From a virus: a DNA stretch of 40,921 bases. Location of the stretch: positions 1-40,921 of IMG/VR virus record IMGVR_UViG_3300050821_002108; one strand, given 5' to 3'. Of this stretch, positions 29,101 through 36,607 are shown piece after piece. The translations under genes and the position numbers were made by a program. The first letter of the stretch is position 1. Each line of letters starts with the position of its first letter. The notes beneath the pieces are model-generated. The model worked only from the letters and a program-made list of their open reading frames with translations. It did no database searches and was not told where the DNA came from.

Positions 29101-29996
29101 TTGTTGCTAGACATCTGGACATCGAAAGCATTCCCCGCCGGAGTCCCACCCCCGCCGCCTGGAGTCGGTCCAGGGACAATCGTCCAACTAGTAGAAAATA
29201 TTGCATACGAAGCCACTGCCGCGTTTGTGCTTGATCCGACAACCTGATAGGTACTTGGATTTGTCGTATTGGTAAAAGATAGGTTTCCAGCACCATTAAA
29301 AGCGACACTCGAAACAGTAACACTAGAAAGCGTCACTTGCGCACTATTGCAATTGGTCGTCATTGTTAGATTAGAGTCAGTACACATGCCCCCAGCGGCA
29401 GCAAGCGGGGTGGTCGATAATCTCGCATCAATAGTTCCGTTATTTGCCCAGAAGAACCCAGTCGGGCTATTGCCGCCATGGTATCCCATCTGATAGGCAG
29501 ATTGCCCCAGGGCACCATTTAGATAGTTTATTCCCGTATACCAATCTCCTGCGCCTATATGGGAATTTTGGATTGTTAACGGAAGATTTGTAACATCTCC
29601 ATTAACTAAAGAACTAGAGATAACTACTTTTCCATTAACCGTAGCAGTTGAGGCAACTACTCCGGAAGACGGAATAAATTGAAAACTGGAATTTCCGCTG
29701 ATCGTCTGAGTTGAACTTACCGCAGAGTAGTAACCGACATTAAAATTAGGAGAGGCTGTAATGGTTCCACCCACACCGCCACCACCCCCGCCACCCGTAC
29801 CGCACCCGGAACCCGTACAAGTGCCCGTGATCGTTATATTGTTAAAAGTCCCGCTAGAAACACTTAAAACCTGACGACTGGCAGAAGTGCTTATATTGGT
29901 AATGTAATTCCCCGCCGGAGGCGTAGAAGGCCCTGCCAGACATGGCAAGGATAGCCCTAAAATGAGTCCTACAGCCTTAGCGAGGCGTTTAATCAT
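26166..29996 (-). CDS. Giant exported fibre-like protein (1276 aa)
   Basis: The N-terminus is a signal peptide (MIKRLAKAVGLILGLSLPCLA). A Gly-run linker (about 67-76) follows, then many Ser/Thr/Gly/Asn-rich beta segments with repeated short motifs (VSTATINISGS-like, TISG, STLDISPTA, ISGITTLSTMTVTG). The whole looks like a trimeric fibre or adhesin made of beta-helix or stalk repeats, with a C-terminal beta domain (about 1150-1276). No protease or chaperone domain was recognised. Ribosome site TAGGAG is present. Phage tail fibres rarely carry a signal peptide, so display on the host surface is possible. Confidence 0.72.
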   Translation of the reverse strand: MIKRLAKAVGLILGLSLPCLAGPSTPPAGNYITNISTSASRQVLSVSSGTFNNITITGTCTGSGCGTGGGGGGGVGGTITASPNFNVGYYSAVSSTQTISGNSSFQFIPSSGVVASTATVNGKVVISSSLVNGDVTNLPLTIQNSHIGAGDWYTGINYLNGALGQSAYQMGYHGGNSPTGFFWANNGTIDARLSTTPLAAAGGMCTDSNLTMTTNCNSAQVTLSSVTVSSVAFNGAGNLSFTNTTNPSTYQVVGSSTNAAVASYAIFSTSWTIVPGPTPGGGGGTPAGNAFDVQMSSNNGTSFAGYDNFQNNGSTITMSSVGNFSLINVSTVAYSNTFVTVISSLPTSQIFNASQNYANMTDIEWTTAIQNTNTQASSDFNFFENTSGSVSSLADGIATYSFARDIPGANGNLQGTESRVLGQGQAPFYEAQKSLAQWIASAGTKGTSSEIVGHEFQIIIASNDTVTPISTGTVIGILEDKWTGSGAPNQSWSMYLASTQPYFIDGQIGIGTAGPTAPLTIASSTGPTNAILVSTMSTLDISPTASQQIMALSNTGVLSLSQLPSGQCVQTGSGGALTVTGSACGSGGGSTLTTSSNTWSGNNQFNSTTTFMAAVANIDTNADQFMAYFATTSFVGPGASSGVYISTAGTLDLGTTSQYSLINLSGSNGFGSVDGINFGDIKANLYRNAAGQLKTDVSQLNVGSTGIGSTGSIACNSNLACTLQGTLGATAGYNVALNGTNDVAPSGVNSGEVQINGTYSPTATGGGTFNFLGVNSTLNQTSAANQVARGIYLYPTLTKVFDYRNLETSSTIVQMSSVSVITNAYNVKINPLSYDLKSSVISSSVITAASLDIEGPPTGVAGSTNITVTTGYGLNITSGTAPASNVTTAIGLNVVQPSGATTANLALNVVGSATISGITTLSTMTVTGTQTFNNQQFVNYTYSGAGAPAGTIASASGQTINIAVTSNTVDNATFGACNINDTSSPWGGQGGHVPCVLSLIIDTPNGHISSIGVEGRGNWEGGGWQSVGVQGHATHYDYQVAQSTTWLIGLDSQVEVISTASAGAFESSGTVTGLVVRRINGSGSPQQSFSSWFMDTNPNLFDGDLAVGPFGFVPFGVSASGLIPSTSTLAGFQVSATQGAGLTGGAIIKVGGYPTAGNFGVPIVVYHVRLDTQTATLGNTTIFTPNDSSTGTYRTTFVFNDTTASGSGTVAPTMAWTDISQAETWTGSTFGLGTLGSNGQQNTFIAVRNVPIKVGYSVTGIGGASFSVDITVERLN

Positions 29997-30037
29997 ACTG
30001 ACTCCTATCGGCCCCGCTTGGCCGCTTTATGAGCGTT

Positions 30038-30289
30038 TTACTTGGTGTCTGGGCCGTGTCCCCGACCGGGTCCACGTCCGTGATGGAAACCCGTCGTATC
30101 GTTCATAATTGTTACGGGTTTGGCTCCGTTATCATCACCCCATCCACCGATATCATCTAATTCCTTGCCTTCGTCAAGCAATTCCTCGGATTGACGTTTC
30201 ATCACTTCAGCATCGGTCAAAGGAAGTCCACGGCCACCTCCACGACCTTCTACAATAGCTTCTTTCTGATTCGAGTACTTAAATGGCAT
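30038..30289 (-). CDS. Small hydrophilic protein with Gly/His-rich end (83 aa)
   Basis: This 83-residue acidic-to-basic protein (MPFKYSNQKEAIVEGRGGGR...) ends in GFHHGRGPGRGHGPDTK, low-complexity and probably disordered. TAGGAGGAACT precedes ATG. It lies between the tail-end genes and the giant fibre gene. Function unknown. Confidence 0.65.
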   Translation of the reverse strand: MPFKYSNQKEAIVEGRGGGRGLPLTDAEVMKRQSEELLDEGKELDDIGGWGDDNGAKPVTIMNDTTGFHHGRGPGRGHGPDTK

Positions 30290-30337
30290 AGTTCCTCCTA
30301 GTTTAGTTTTTTTAAATTAAAGGGATTATATTTCATC

Positions 30338-30607
30338 TTAATCACCCTTGAGGTTCATTGGTGGTTCGATGGGTCTCCAATGATCGCCGTCGGGGCCATA
30401 CTCATATTTAAGATTTCCCGAGTTTGCTACACCGGGTGCGACTTCAGCGAAAAACGGATCATGTTCCTGGCCTGATCCCTGTGGATTATAGGTCAAACCT
30501 GCAAGACCTCCTGTCGCATAGGAAATCGGTGGTCCCCATGACGGTTTTGGTGGCTCTCCAGCAACTGGTCCTTGAGGGGTTGGTATTTTCTTGAGTGGTT
30601 TATCCAT
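30338..30607 (-). CDS. Pro/Gly-rich small protein (89 aa)
   Basis: This 89-residue protein is Pro/Gly-rich throughout (KKIPTPQGPVAGEPPKPSWG) and probably disordered. AAAGGAGAAAAAATCA precedes ATG. No family recognised; may be a minor virion or assembly factor. Confidence 0.65.
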   Translation of the reverse strand: MDKPLKKIPTPQGPVAGEPPKPSWGPPISYATGGLAGLTYNPQGSGQEHDPFFAEVAPGVANSGNLKYEYGPDGDHWRPIEPPMNLKGD

Positions 30608-30621
30608 TGATTTTTTCTCCT

Positions 30622-30750
30622 TTAGTGAACTTCTTGAACATAATCATTAAATTCCCCAACTTGATAGTAGGAAGTATCTTGCCATTTAGTTATTACCGAC
30701 ATAATAGTTCCATTAGTAACCTTTTTAATAACAATTTTTCCGCTTTGCAT
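30622..30750 (-). CDS. Small hypothetical protein (42 aa)
   Basis: MQSGKIVIKKVTNGTIMSVI continues with a beta-rich, Tyr-containing part. CAGGAGGACTT precedes ATG. It lies just downstream of a terminator, so a promoter for it should be near 30751-30780, but only a lone TATAAC is seen. The plus-strand HNH promoter candidate overlaps its start. Confidence 0.62.
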   Translation of the reverse strand: MQSGKIVIKKVTNGTIMSVITKWQDTSYYQVGEFNDYVQEVH

Positions 30751-30772
30751 AAGTCCTCCTGTATGTTATACT
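30745..30772 (+). promoter_or_regulatory. Promoter candidate for the HNH island
   Basis: TTGCAT (30745-30750), 16-nt spacer and TATACT (30767-30772) on the plus strand, upstream of the HNH gene. The -35 element is weak (3 of 6). It would allow expression of a mobile gene against the direction of the late operon. Confidence 0.4.
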
Positions 30773-30780
30773 TTAGAGAG

Positions 30781-30814
30781 TAAAAAGCCCCAGCGTGGTT
30801 TGAGCCACCTGAGG
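30781..30814 (-). terminator. Intrinsic terminator after the internal virion genes
   Basis: On the minus strand CCTCAG-GTGG pairs with CCAC-G-CTGGGG (30814-30805 with 30798-30788, one bulge) around a 6-nt loop, followed by CTTTTTA. Transcripts of the tail genes would stop here after crossing the antisense HNH island. Confidence 0.75.
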
Positions 30815-30841
30815 CATGGCACTGAAAGGAGTTAGCTTCCA

Positions 30842-31333
30842 ATGCAAATTAATCTTATCAAAAAACGTCCCGTCGGTCGTCCTCAAGGTTTCGCAGTTTC
30901 TCCCCATATTCGATTTTGGAGATTTGTCAAAAAGACTGATACTTGCTGGGAATGGTCCGGTGCACTTACCAGAGGGTACGGAAGCATGGGATCGAATATG
31001 TATGCCCATAGGATTTCTTGGGAAATTCATAATGGCCCTATTCCAAAGGGAATGCAAGTGCTCCATAAATGCGATAACCCTCCATGCTCCAATCCTGAAC
31101 ATCTTTTTCTTGGAACACAAGCCGACAATAATTATGATATGTGCAGAAAAGGCCGATGCAATCCATATGGAAAAGGCAGAAAATTGACACCAGATCAAAT
31201 TAAAGAAATCAGATCTATTCATATATTTGGTTCGCGCATTTTCGGATATCATGCTCTTGCTAAAAAATTTGGTATTGATAAAAAAATGGTGGCGAATATT
31301 ATCAATAGAATCGCGTGGAAGCATGTCCAATAA
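30842..31333 (+). CDS. HNH homing-type endonuclease (163 aa)
   Basis: This is one of only two plus-strand genes. The HNH motif is complete: H56 (YAHRISWEIHNG), then VLHKCDNPPCSNPEHLFLGT with H75, the two zinc-binding-like Cys, N84 and H87. A C-terminal helix-turn-helix (KLTPDQIKEIRSIH, then GYHALAKKFGIDKKMVANII) is typical of NUMOD-like or resolvase-like DNA-binding ends in homing nucleases. Length is normal. AAAGGAGTTAGCTTCCA precedes ATG. It lies in a gap after the internal virion gene, as expected for a selfish insertion. Confidence 0.88.
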   Translation: MQINLIKKRPVGRPQGFAVSPHIRFWRFVKKTDTCWEWSGALTRGYGSMGSNMYAHRISWEIHNGPIPKGMQVLHKCDNPPCSNPEHLFLGTQADNNYDMCRKGRCNPYGKGRKLTPDQIKEIRSIHIFGSRIFGYHALAKKFGIDKKMVANIINRIAWKHVQ

Positions 31334-31346
31334 ATAGGTGGAGAAA

Positions 31347-31484
31347 ATGCAATATAAATATACGAACCCATTCGCATCATTTGCCAGAGGCTGTATCATG
31401 GCTTTTGGTTTCGGAATCATGGCTGTAATATTCATATCCATAGTTGCATTCGGATTAAATTTTATGAAATTCATTTTGCCATAA
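31347..31484 (+). CDS. Small membrane protein behind the HNH gene (45 aa)
   Basis: MQYKYTNPFASFARGCIMAF begins a protein with one long hydrophobic helix (FGFGIMAVIFISIVAFGLNF). AGGTGGAGAAA precedes ATG, 13 nt after the HNH stop, and it ends one base before the convergent internal-virion gene. It appears to be a passenger of the HNH island; function unknown. Confidence 0.62.
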   Translation: MQYKYTNPFASFARGCIMAFGFGIMAVIFISIVAFGLNFMKFILP

Positions 31485-31485
31485 A

Positions 31486-32556
31486 TCATTCTCCTGTACC
31501 GGAGACGATTTCATACAGCTTTTTTAGTAACTCGCTACCAGTCAAACCAGTTCCTGTCCCAAACGCTGTTTTCAATATCGTTGGACCTCCATATTTCTGA
31601 AAAGCAGACATCCCTTCTTTAAGAGCTTCTTTCGTGGTGTTTGCAGTTACATCTGGCATTAGTCGCATATAGGTAGAATATGCTGAGTTGGCATCTTTAA
31701 GATTTTGCGCGAGTGCTGGATTATTGGCCTGATTCGCTATGGTGTTAACCATTCCATCCTGAGCGTTCATGCCAACCGAATAAAGTTTTGAATAAATATC
31801 TTGCATCGCATCCGTCCCCGCATGAGTTCTTGGACCAATTTCCTGAAGAAATTGATGAATATTATCGAGGGTTAAATTGCCACCCTGATTCTGAGCAATA
31901 TTTGAAAGTCCTTCATAGTATTTCCCAAAAGTAGAAATTGTTTTATTATCAGGTACAATCGCATCCACTTCATTTTTCCATGCGTTATAAATTGGCTCTA
32001 ATGCTGTTTGAGCGTTTACATTTAATGCCTGAGGACCAGCTGCTTGAGCGATTGCATCGCGAGCAGCTGCCACGGATTTCCCGGCCTTGTTGGTGTTATT
32101 GAACATCTGCGTCCATGTTTCTGCTGGATTCGATCCGATGGCGTTGTCTTGATTCAAAGAATTCTGTAATGTTTTCGCAAAATCATCGGGATTAATTCCC
32201 TGAGGAACCATCCTTTTTAAAGTACTGGGACGAATACCCGCATCAAGTAAATCCGGGACATGCTTAAATAAATCCATCGCTTTAGTAGCAAGTGTGCCAG
32301 CTCCCAAAGTGGCTTGCATCCCACTTCCTGCCGTCACTGCATTCTCTGCCATCTTTTGTTCTATTGGAATCTCCGATCCGGCCGGAGGATTATCAGAAAC
32401 TTGTGGTTCAGGGAAATTTGATGCTGAAGTTTGCGATGGATTCATCGGGCCCGCTGCTTGCTCCCATGGATCTAATTCTTGTTGATTCTGAACAATAGGA
32501 GCCGCAGGCGCGACTTCCGAAGCTGTTTCCCAAGGATCTAAAACTTCATTACTCAT
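31486..32556 (-). CDS. Internal virion / ejection-like protein (356 aa)
   Basis: The start ATG 32556 overlaps the 3' end of the upstream gene. The N-terminus has two DPWE repeats (EVLDPWETAS and QELDPWEQAA), a short linear motif seen in phage internal and ejection proteins. The rest is Ala/Asn/Gln-rich and helical (e.g. AQNQGGNLTLDNIHQFLQEI) with a hydrophobic C-terminal part (GTGLTGSELLKKL). It ends the block of three virion interior proteins. Role inferred from position and composition. Confidence 0.68.
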   Translation of the reverse strand: MSNEVLDPWETASEVAPAAPIVQNQQELDPWEQAAGPMNPSQTSASNFPEPQVSDNPPAGSEIPIEQKMAENAVTAGSGMQATLGAGTLATKAMDLFKHVPDLLDAGIRPSTLKRMVPQGINPDDFAKTLQNSLNQDNAIGSNPAETWTQMFNNTNKAGKSVAAARDAIAQAAGPQALNVNAQTALEPIYNAWKNEVDAIVPDNKTISTFGKYYEGLSNIAQNQGGNLTLDNIHQFLQEIGPRTHAGTDAMQDIYSKLYSVGMNAQDGMVNTIANQANNPALAQNLKDANSAYSTYMRLMPDVTANTTKEALKEGMSAFQKYGGPTILKTAFGTGTGLTGSELLKKLYEIVSGTGE

Positions 32557-33853
32557 TAGATTCCGCACTTATCCAATTATCTGGATTTCTCGAATTGCCA
32601 CCCAGGAACTGATAGCTTTTTCCTTCACGTCCTTTTGTTATCTGACCAATCAAAGGAGATTGTTGGGTCCCTTGTGCAGGATAAAATTTAGAAGTGCTAA
32701 CTACATTTTGCGGGCGAGGATTTGAAATTGAAACTATCTGGGATGGATCGATTCCGTTGGCTTGAGCTGTAGCAGCGAAACTATTTTCAAGTTGGCTATG
32801 ATCTTGTTCTCTGGATTGATAGATCTTATAAAGATCTGTTCTAAACGCTTTGAGCTGAGATCCGGTTAGGGCCTGTCCATCAACAAAGACGCGTTTAATT
32901 GCTTGTTCTCCAAGAGTAGACCAATCGCCGGTCTTCTCGATATGTTCCATGAACTGAGGATTTCCAGGTCGTCCAGTTTCAGGATAAAGCATCTGCATCA
33001 TTGGCCCCATCGCAGTCTTTTCTTGCGCTGCAAGCTGTAATGCCTCTTCTGGGCTTGCAGCTTGATCTGCTGGACGCGCATTGCTCAAAAGATTTGTTGC
33101 CACATTGAAGTTAGAAGCCACCTGTTTAAAGGTATCCGAGTGAGTCTGTAATTGATTCATCATGTCTTGCTTCAATTGAAGCGTATGCGTCTGCTGCGTC
33201 TGAGCAGACGCTCTTTGCTGTTCAAGGGCTGATTTATATTGCTGAGCTGCCGGAGTCGCTTCTAATAATGGAAGACCTTCTTTTGCCATCATTGGCCCCA
33301 TGCTGGCAAGTTGATTGAATTTCTGCTGGTATTCCTGCTGACCTGGCAGAGAAGGGGGACTTTGTGTCGGAGCAGCCTGGTCATTTTCTCCGACGGCTCC
33401 CGATGGAACTGCCGATGGTTTCAAATCTTGCAGATTTTGTTTGACGACCGTATGCGCCTGCTGAGGCGTAATTACGCCAGCACTTAAAGCATCGTTAGTC
33501 GTGGAAAGGAACTTAAATGCACCGCCTAAATCGTCCGGTGGGGTATTTGGATCAAGTCCATAATCAGGACTGATCTTATTCATCGAATTTGCTATCGCTG
33601 GCCAGAATGATTTCATCAAAGAAGGATATTCAATCCCATTCTTTGTAAGAGAATCTACTACAGCTAAATTCTGCTGTACTTGCATCTGCTGAATTTGGGC
33701 TTGCTGTAATTGCTTTTGTTGATTTAAAGCCTGAATACCTTGAAAAGCCTGTGAAGCTCCTTGCGCCCCTTGAATTGCCATCGCTTGAGGAGCGGGATTA
33801 GGAGTCGCCCCTAAAGAAAAGTTTGGAATTTGCGCCATCGGTAAATCAGCCAT
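32549..33853 (-). CDS. Gln-rich internal virion / ejection-like protein (434 aa)
   Basis: This 434-residue protein has a Gln-dominated coiled-coil stretch (about 30-75, LNQQKQLQQAQIQQMQVQQN) and is helical and Ala/Gln-rich throughout. This composition and place, between the tail hub/fibre genes and another ejection-like gene, are typical of podovirus internal proteins that leave the head with DNA. No lytic transglycosylase motif visible. Confidence 0.68.
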   Translation of the reverse strand: MADLPMAQIPNFSLGATPNPAPQAMAIQGAQGASQAFQGIQALNQQKQLQQAQIQQMQVQQNLAVVDSLTKNGIEYPSLMKSFWPAIANSMNKISPDYGLDPNTPPDDLGGAFKFLSTTNDALSAGVITPQQAHTVVKQNLQDLKPSAVPSGAVGENDQAAPTQSPPSLPGQQEYQQKFNQLASMGPMMAKEGLPLLEATPAAQQYKSALEQQRASAQTQQTHTLQLKQDMMNQLQTHSDTFKQVASNFNVATNLLSNARPADQAASPEEALQLAAQEKTAMGPMMQMLYPETGRPGNPQFMEHIEKTGDWSTLGEQAIKRVFVDGQALTGSQLKAFRTDLYKIYQSREQDHSQLENSFAATAQANGIDPSQIVSISNPRPQNVVSTSKFYPAQGTQQSPLIGQITKGREGKSYQFLGGNSRNPDNWISAESNE

Positions 33854-33868
33854 TTAAATCATCTCCTA

Positions 33869-34783
33869 TTACATGAACGCGCTATATGCGCTCGCGCCAG
33901 TTCCAATAGCTTGCAATCCAAGTCCAATACCGCCATAAAGCTGACTTTGACCAGCATTATATTGACCCATGGCTCCCTGATAGTTGCCTTGAGCTTGAGC
34001 CATTTGTTGTTGATAAGGGCCAATTTGTTGGAGATATTGAGGTTGATAAGCCGTTGACAAATTCTGTTGATAAGATGAAAGAAGGGGACTTAAAGCTGAT
34101 TGTCCTCCGGTAATCGACTGACCAAGATAATTCAATGGAGTCTGCTGAGAATAAGCTCCTAGACTTGTTCCAGTATTGGCCTGAGTCGCGCCAGTAGAGG
34201 CGAGTTGCCCCATATTCCCCGACAATTGACCCACATATCCAAGATTATAATTCTGGTTCTGAATATTGTTATTTTGCTGCATGTTCTGCAATAACTTCTG
34301 ACCAGCGGTAGAACTAGAAGTCGCATTAGCCCAATTATCGCCATTGATCTGGATACCCTGCTGAGCAGCTTGTTCCTTCATGGCATTAAAGTTCTGAGTC
34401 TGCTGGAACTGAATCTGTTGATTGGCTGGTGCACCATTCTGTAAAGCGTTCGTATAGGCGCTCTGAGTAGCTCCTAACGCGCTATTCGTGCCCTGTAAAC
34501 CTGTTAAGGCTTGCGTACCAGCTGCACCTGCCGCGGATGTGCTAGAGCCCGCTAATTGTTGTAATTGAGTCACCGCGTTTTGGTTAACAGTTCCGTCCGA
34601 GTTAAAGAGCCCAGAGATCTGTTGCAAAATACTCTGGTTGTTCCCAAGCTGACCAGAAACCCCTTGGATCATGTTCTGTTGAGTCGATAAAGCTCCGGCC
34701 TGTTGACCAGTAATATTTGTTTCACTAGGCGTCATCCCTGGATATTGAGGCAATTGTGGAGCTGAAGGGGCACTACCGCACAT
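33869..34783 (-). CDS. Gln/Ala-rich internal virion protein (304 aa)
   Basis: The start ATG 34783 has AAGAAGGAGATCTCC upstream. MCGSAPSAPQLPQYPGMTPS is the kind of N-terminus found in small podovirus internal core proteins. The body is extremely rich in Gln, Asn, Ala, Gly and Ser, with helical and low-complexity segments and a hydrophobic C-terminus (YGGIGLGLQAIGTGASAYSA) suited to membrane insertion during DNA ejection. A longer frame from 34831 lacks a ribosome site. Confidence 0.7.
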   Translation of the reverse strand: MCGSAPSAPQLPQYPGMTPSETNITGQQAGALSTQQNMIQGVSGQLGNNQSILQQISGLFNSDGTVNQNAVTQLQQLAGSSTSAAGAAGTQALTGLQGTNSALGATQSAYTNALQNGAPANQQIQFQQTQNFNAMKEQAAQQGIQINGDNWANATSSSTAGQKLLQNMQQNNNIQNQNYNLGYVGQLSGNMGQLASTGATQANTGTSLGAYSQQTPLNYLGQSITGGQSALSPLLSSYQQNLSTAYQPQYLQQIGPYQQQMAQAQGNYQGAMGQYNAGQSQLYGGIGLGLQAIGTGASAYSAFM

Positions 34784-35075
34784 GGAGATCTCCTTCTTTA
34801 AGCAACGGTTTAATGAACCATTGCATACCATCTTTCACTTCTCGAGGAACCGCTCCGAACTTGGTTAAGAGCTTATGGAAATCCTTATGATGTTCTTCGC
34901 TCAGCGTAAACCATCCATGCCATTTATTCGCCCAAATCTTTTGCTCTGTTTCCATGAGGTCCTTGATCAAAGTCTTTTGTAATCGGCCATGTTTATTCTG
35001 AATCCAACGAACAAAGACCCATTTGCTTGGATACAGAATGACTTCGAGAATTCCATCATCGAAGATCTTTGTCAT
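34773..35075 (-). CDS. Hypothetical tail-region protein (100 aa)
   Basis: This 100-residue protein (MTKIFDDGILEVILYPSKWV...) has many Trp, Lys and His residues and no low-complexity segment, unlike its neighbours. ATG overlaps the stop of the fibre gene and its end overlaps the next start by 11 nt. No family recognised; possibly a small tail or assembly factor. Confidence 0.62.
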   Translation of the reverse strand: MTKIFDDGILEVILYPSKWVFVRWIQNKHGRLQKTLIKDLMETEQKIWANKWHGWFTLSEEHHKDFHKLLTKFGAVPREVKDGMQWFIKPLLKEGDLHVR

Positions 35076-36163
35076 GGAGTCATATACCCCACCGTGATTG
35101 CAACCGTGGCCGCTGATGGAACGGACACTAACATAGAACTAGTGAAATCTAATTCAAATGGTGTATAGCTTGTATTTAAACTTCCATCCATCCCGACGTA
35201 GCGGGTTCCGGAACTAGGAAGCGTTCCAGAAGCCTTGGTCGTCCCGTCTAATACGACAGACCAAGGGGCACTTGTTGAAAGAGTTATATTGAATAATATG
35301 TAGGCTACTCGTCCGCGCCCTGAAGCACTAACTGATTGAGGAGTAGATCCTGAAGCAGTTCCTACGTGGCCCGTTGTAAGAGTCGGCGTAGCGGCTGCTG
35401 ATAATTGGGTTAAGCCAATTCCTCCGGCTTTGACTTCGACATGATTACTCCCATTAATATCCAAAGTAGCACCATCAACATTCACTGTTAGATTGGAACC
35501 ACTCCCACCGCCCATTCCACTTCCAGCAATGGCTCCGAGAGTCACAGCCGTAATCGTATTAGGTTGCATCTGGGCATTCGTAACGGGATAACAGATCGCA
35601 TCTGCCGCATTACTTCCCTGAGTGAGTCCTGTGATTTTGTTCGAGTTCATTGCCAATGGAACATCAAAATTCGCGGCAGTCGGTGATATAGAAAATACGG
35701 TCGTTGAAGTGTTGATGATATTGAATAAGAGACGACCAATAATGCCGCCGAAATAAATCACCGTATCATTAGAATTAACCCCGAATTGAGCTTGCGGCGT
35801 ACCACTCAATGAAACCACGAAAACGGGGGCCGCTCCATTAGCCGTAATGGTCTGGGCGGTTAGAGAACTGAACGTGGGCGTTCCTATCGCTGGATTGTAA
35901 TACCAATAGGTCGTGCCGAAAGCTAAGGCCAGTTGGAATCGGAGTCGCTCAATCTCGCCGCCCAAGCTCGTCGCATGGCTTGTGACACCCCCAGGGAAAG
36001 GATTGGTTTGGATTTGCATTTGAGCATCCGTATCGGAATAGCTATCCATGCCAGCGGGAACAAAATTGGTGTTGATATTATTAAATTCATTATTCCAAAG
36101 AGATGAAGCAATCAATTGACCCGGAATGACGGTCACAAGTGGAATTGTAAACTGGGCTCCCAT
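35072..36163 (-). CDS. Tail fibre-like protein (363 aa)
   Basis: The N-terminal part (IPLVTVIPGQLIASSLWNNE and NNINTNF) is typical of phage fibre/appendage proteins that bind the tail, followed by stalk-like Ser/Thr/Gly-rich beta repeats (SSLTAQTITANGAAPVF, SGSNLTVNVDG, SASGRGRVAYILF) and a compact C-terminal domain. There is no signal peptide, in contrast to the fibre-like proteins at 25441-29996, so this is the better candidate for the true virion receptor-binding fibre. GGAGGATGCCTAA precedes ATG. Confidence 0.7.
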   Translation of the reverse strand: MGAQFTIPLVTVIPGQLIASSLWNNEFNNINTNFVPAGMDSYSDTDAQMQIQTNPFPGGVTSHATSLGGEIERLRFQLALAFGTTYWYYNPAIGTPTFSSLTAQTITANGAAPVFVVSLSGTPQAQFGVNSNDTVIYFGGIIGRLLFNIINTSTTVFSISPTAANFDVPLAMNSNKITGLTQGSNAADAICYPVTNAQMQPNTITAVTLGAIAGSGMGGGSGSNLTVNVDGATLDINGSNHVEVKAGGIGLTQLSAAATPTLTTGHVGTASGSTPQSVSASGRGRVAYILFNITLSTSAPWSVVLDGTTKASGTLPSSGTRYVGMDGSLNTSYTPFELDFTSSMLVSVPSAATVAITVGYMTP

Positions 36164-36607
36164 TTAGGCATCCTCCAAAATTCTGTTTTCCATAACCTCT
36201 TGTGGCGCTAACTTACGCAAAATCTTTGCATCCGCATATTGGTTTCGAATCCCTTCGATAGAGGCTTCTGGCATCCCAGCCCATTTGGCTTCAGCTTCCA
36301 TTGCCTTAACGATTTGATTTACAATCTGAGAAGAATTATCTTCGGGTACAATTTCTTTAAGACAATCTTGGCATGACAAAACAAATGTGATACCCTTTTT
36401 ACCACCTCTTGAAAGCACAACCGGCATAATCCGATAGTTAAAGAACCTCTTCTTATGAGCGACATTCACCATTTGTTTTGGATCGTTTATTTTTGGCATT
36501 TCAATGTAGGAAATACCCATAATCTGCGTTCCGCACCGCATACATAGCACGGTTTCGTCAGGGAAAACGTCACCAGGAATCACGTAATCGAAAGTAAAAG
36601 GAATCAT
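36164..36607 (-). CDS. Zinc-binding tail-module protein (147 aa)
   Basis: Two CxxC pairs (LCMRCGTQI near 22-25 and LSCQDCLKEI near 79-82) suggest one zinc site joining two halves. A helical C-terminus (VNQIVKAMEAEAKWAGMPEA) follows. ATG overlaps the tail-hub stop (ATGA). Its place between tail hub and fibre suggests a tail-assembly or structural role. Family not recognised. Confidence 0.65.
   Translation of the reverse strand: MIPFTFDYVIPGDVFPDETVLCMRCGTQIMGISYIEMPKINDPKQMVNVAHKKRFFNYRIMPVVLSRGGKKGITFVLSCQDCLKEIVPEDNSSQIVNQIVKAMEAEAKWAGMPEASIEGIRNQYADAKILRKLAPQEVMENRILEDA

Noticed and set aside
30773-31489. 238-residue minus-strand frame opposite the HNH gene
   Set aside because: It is a shadow of the HNH gene and its passenger, both with clear motifs and ribosome sites; the antisense frame has no family features and no ribosome site.
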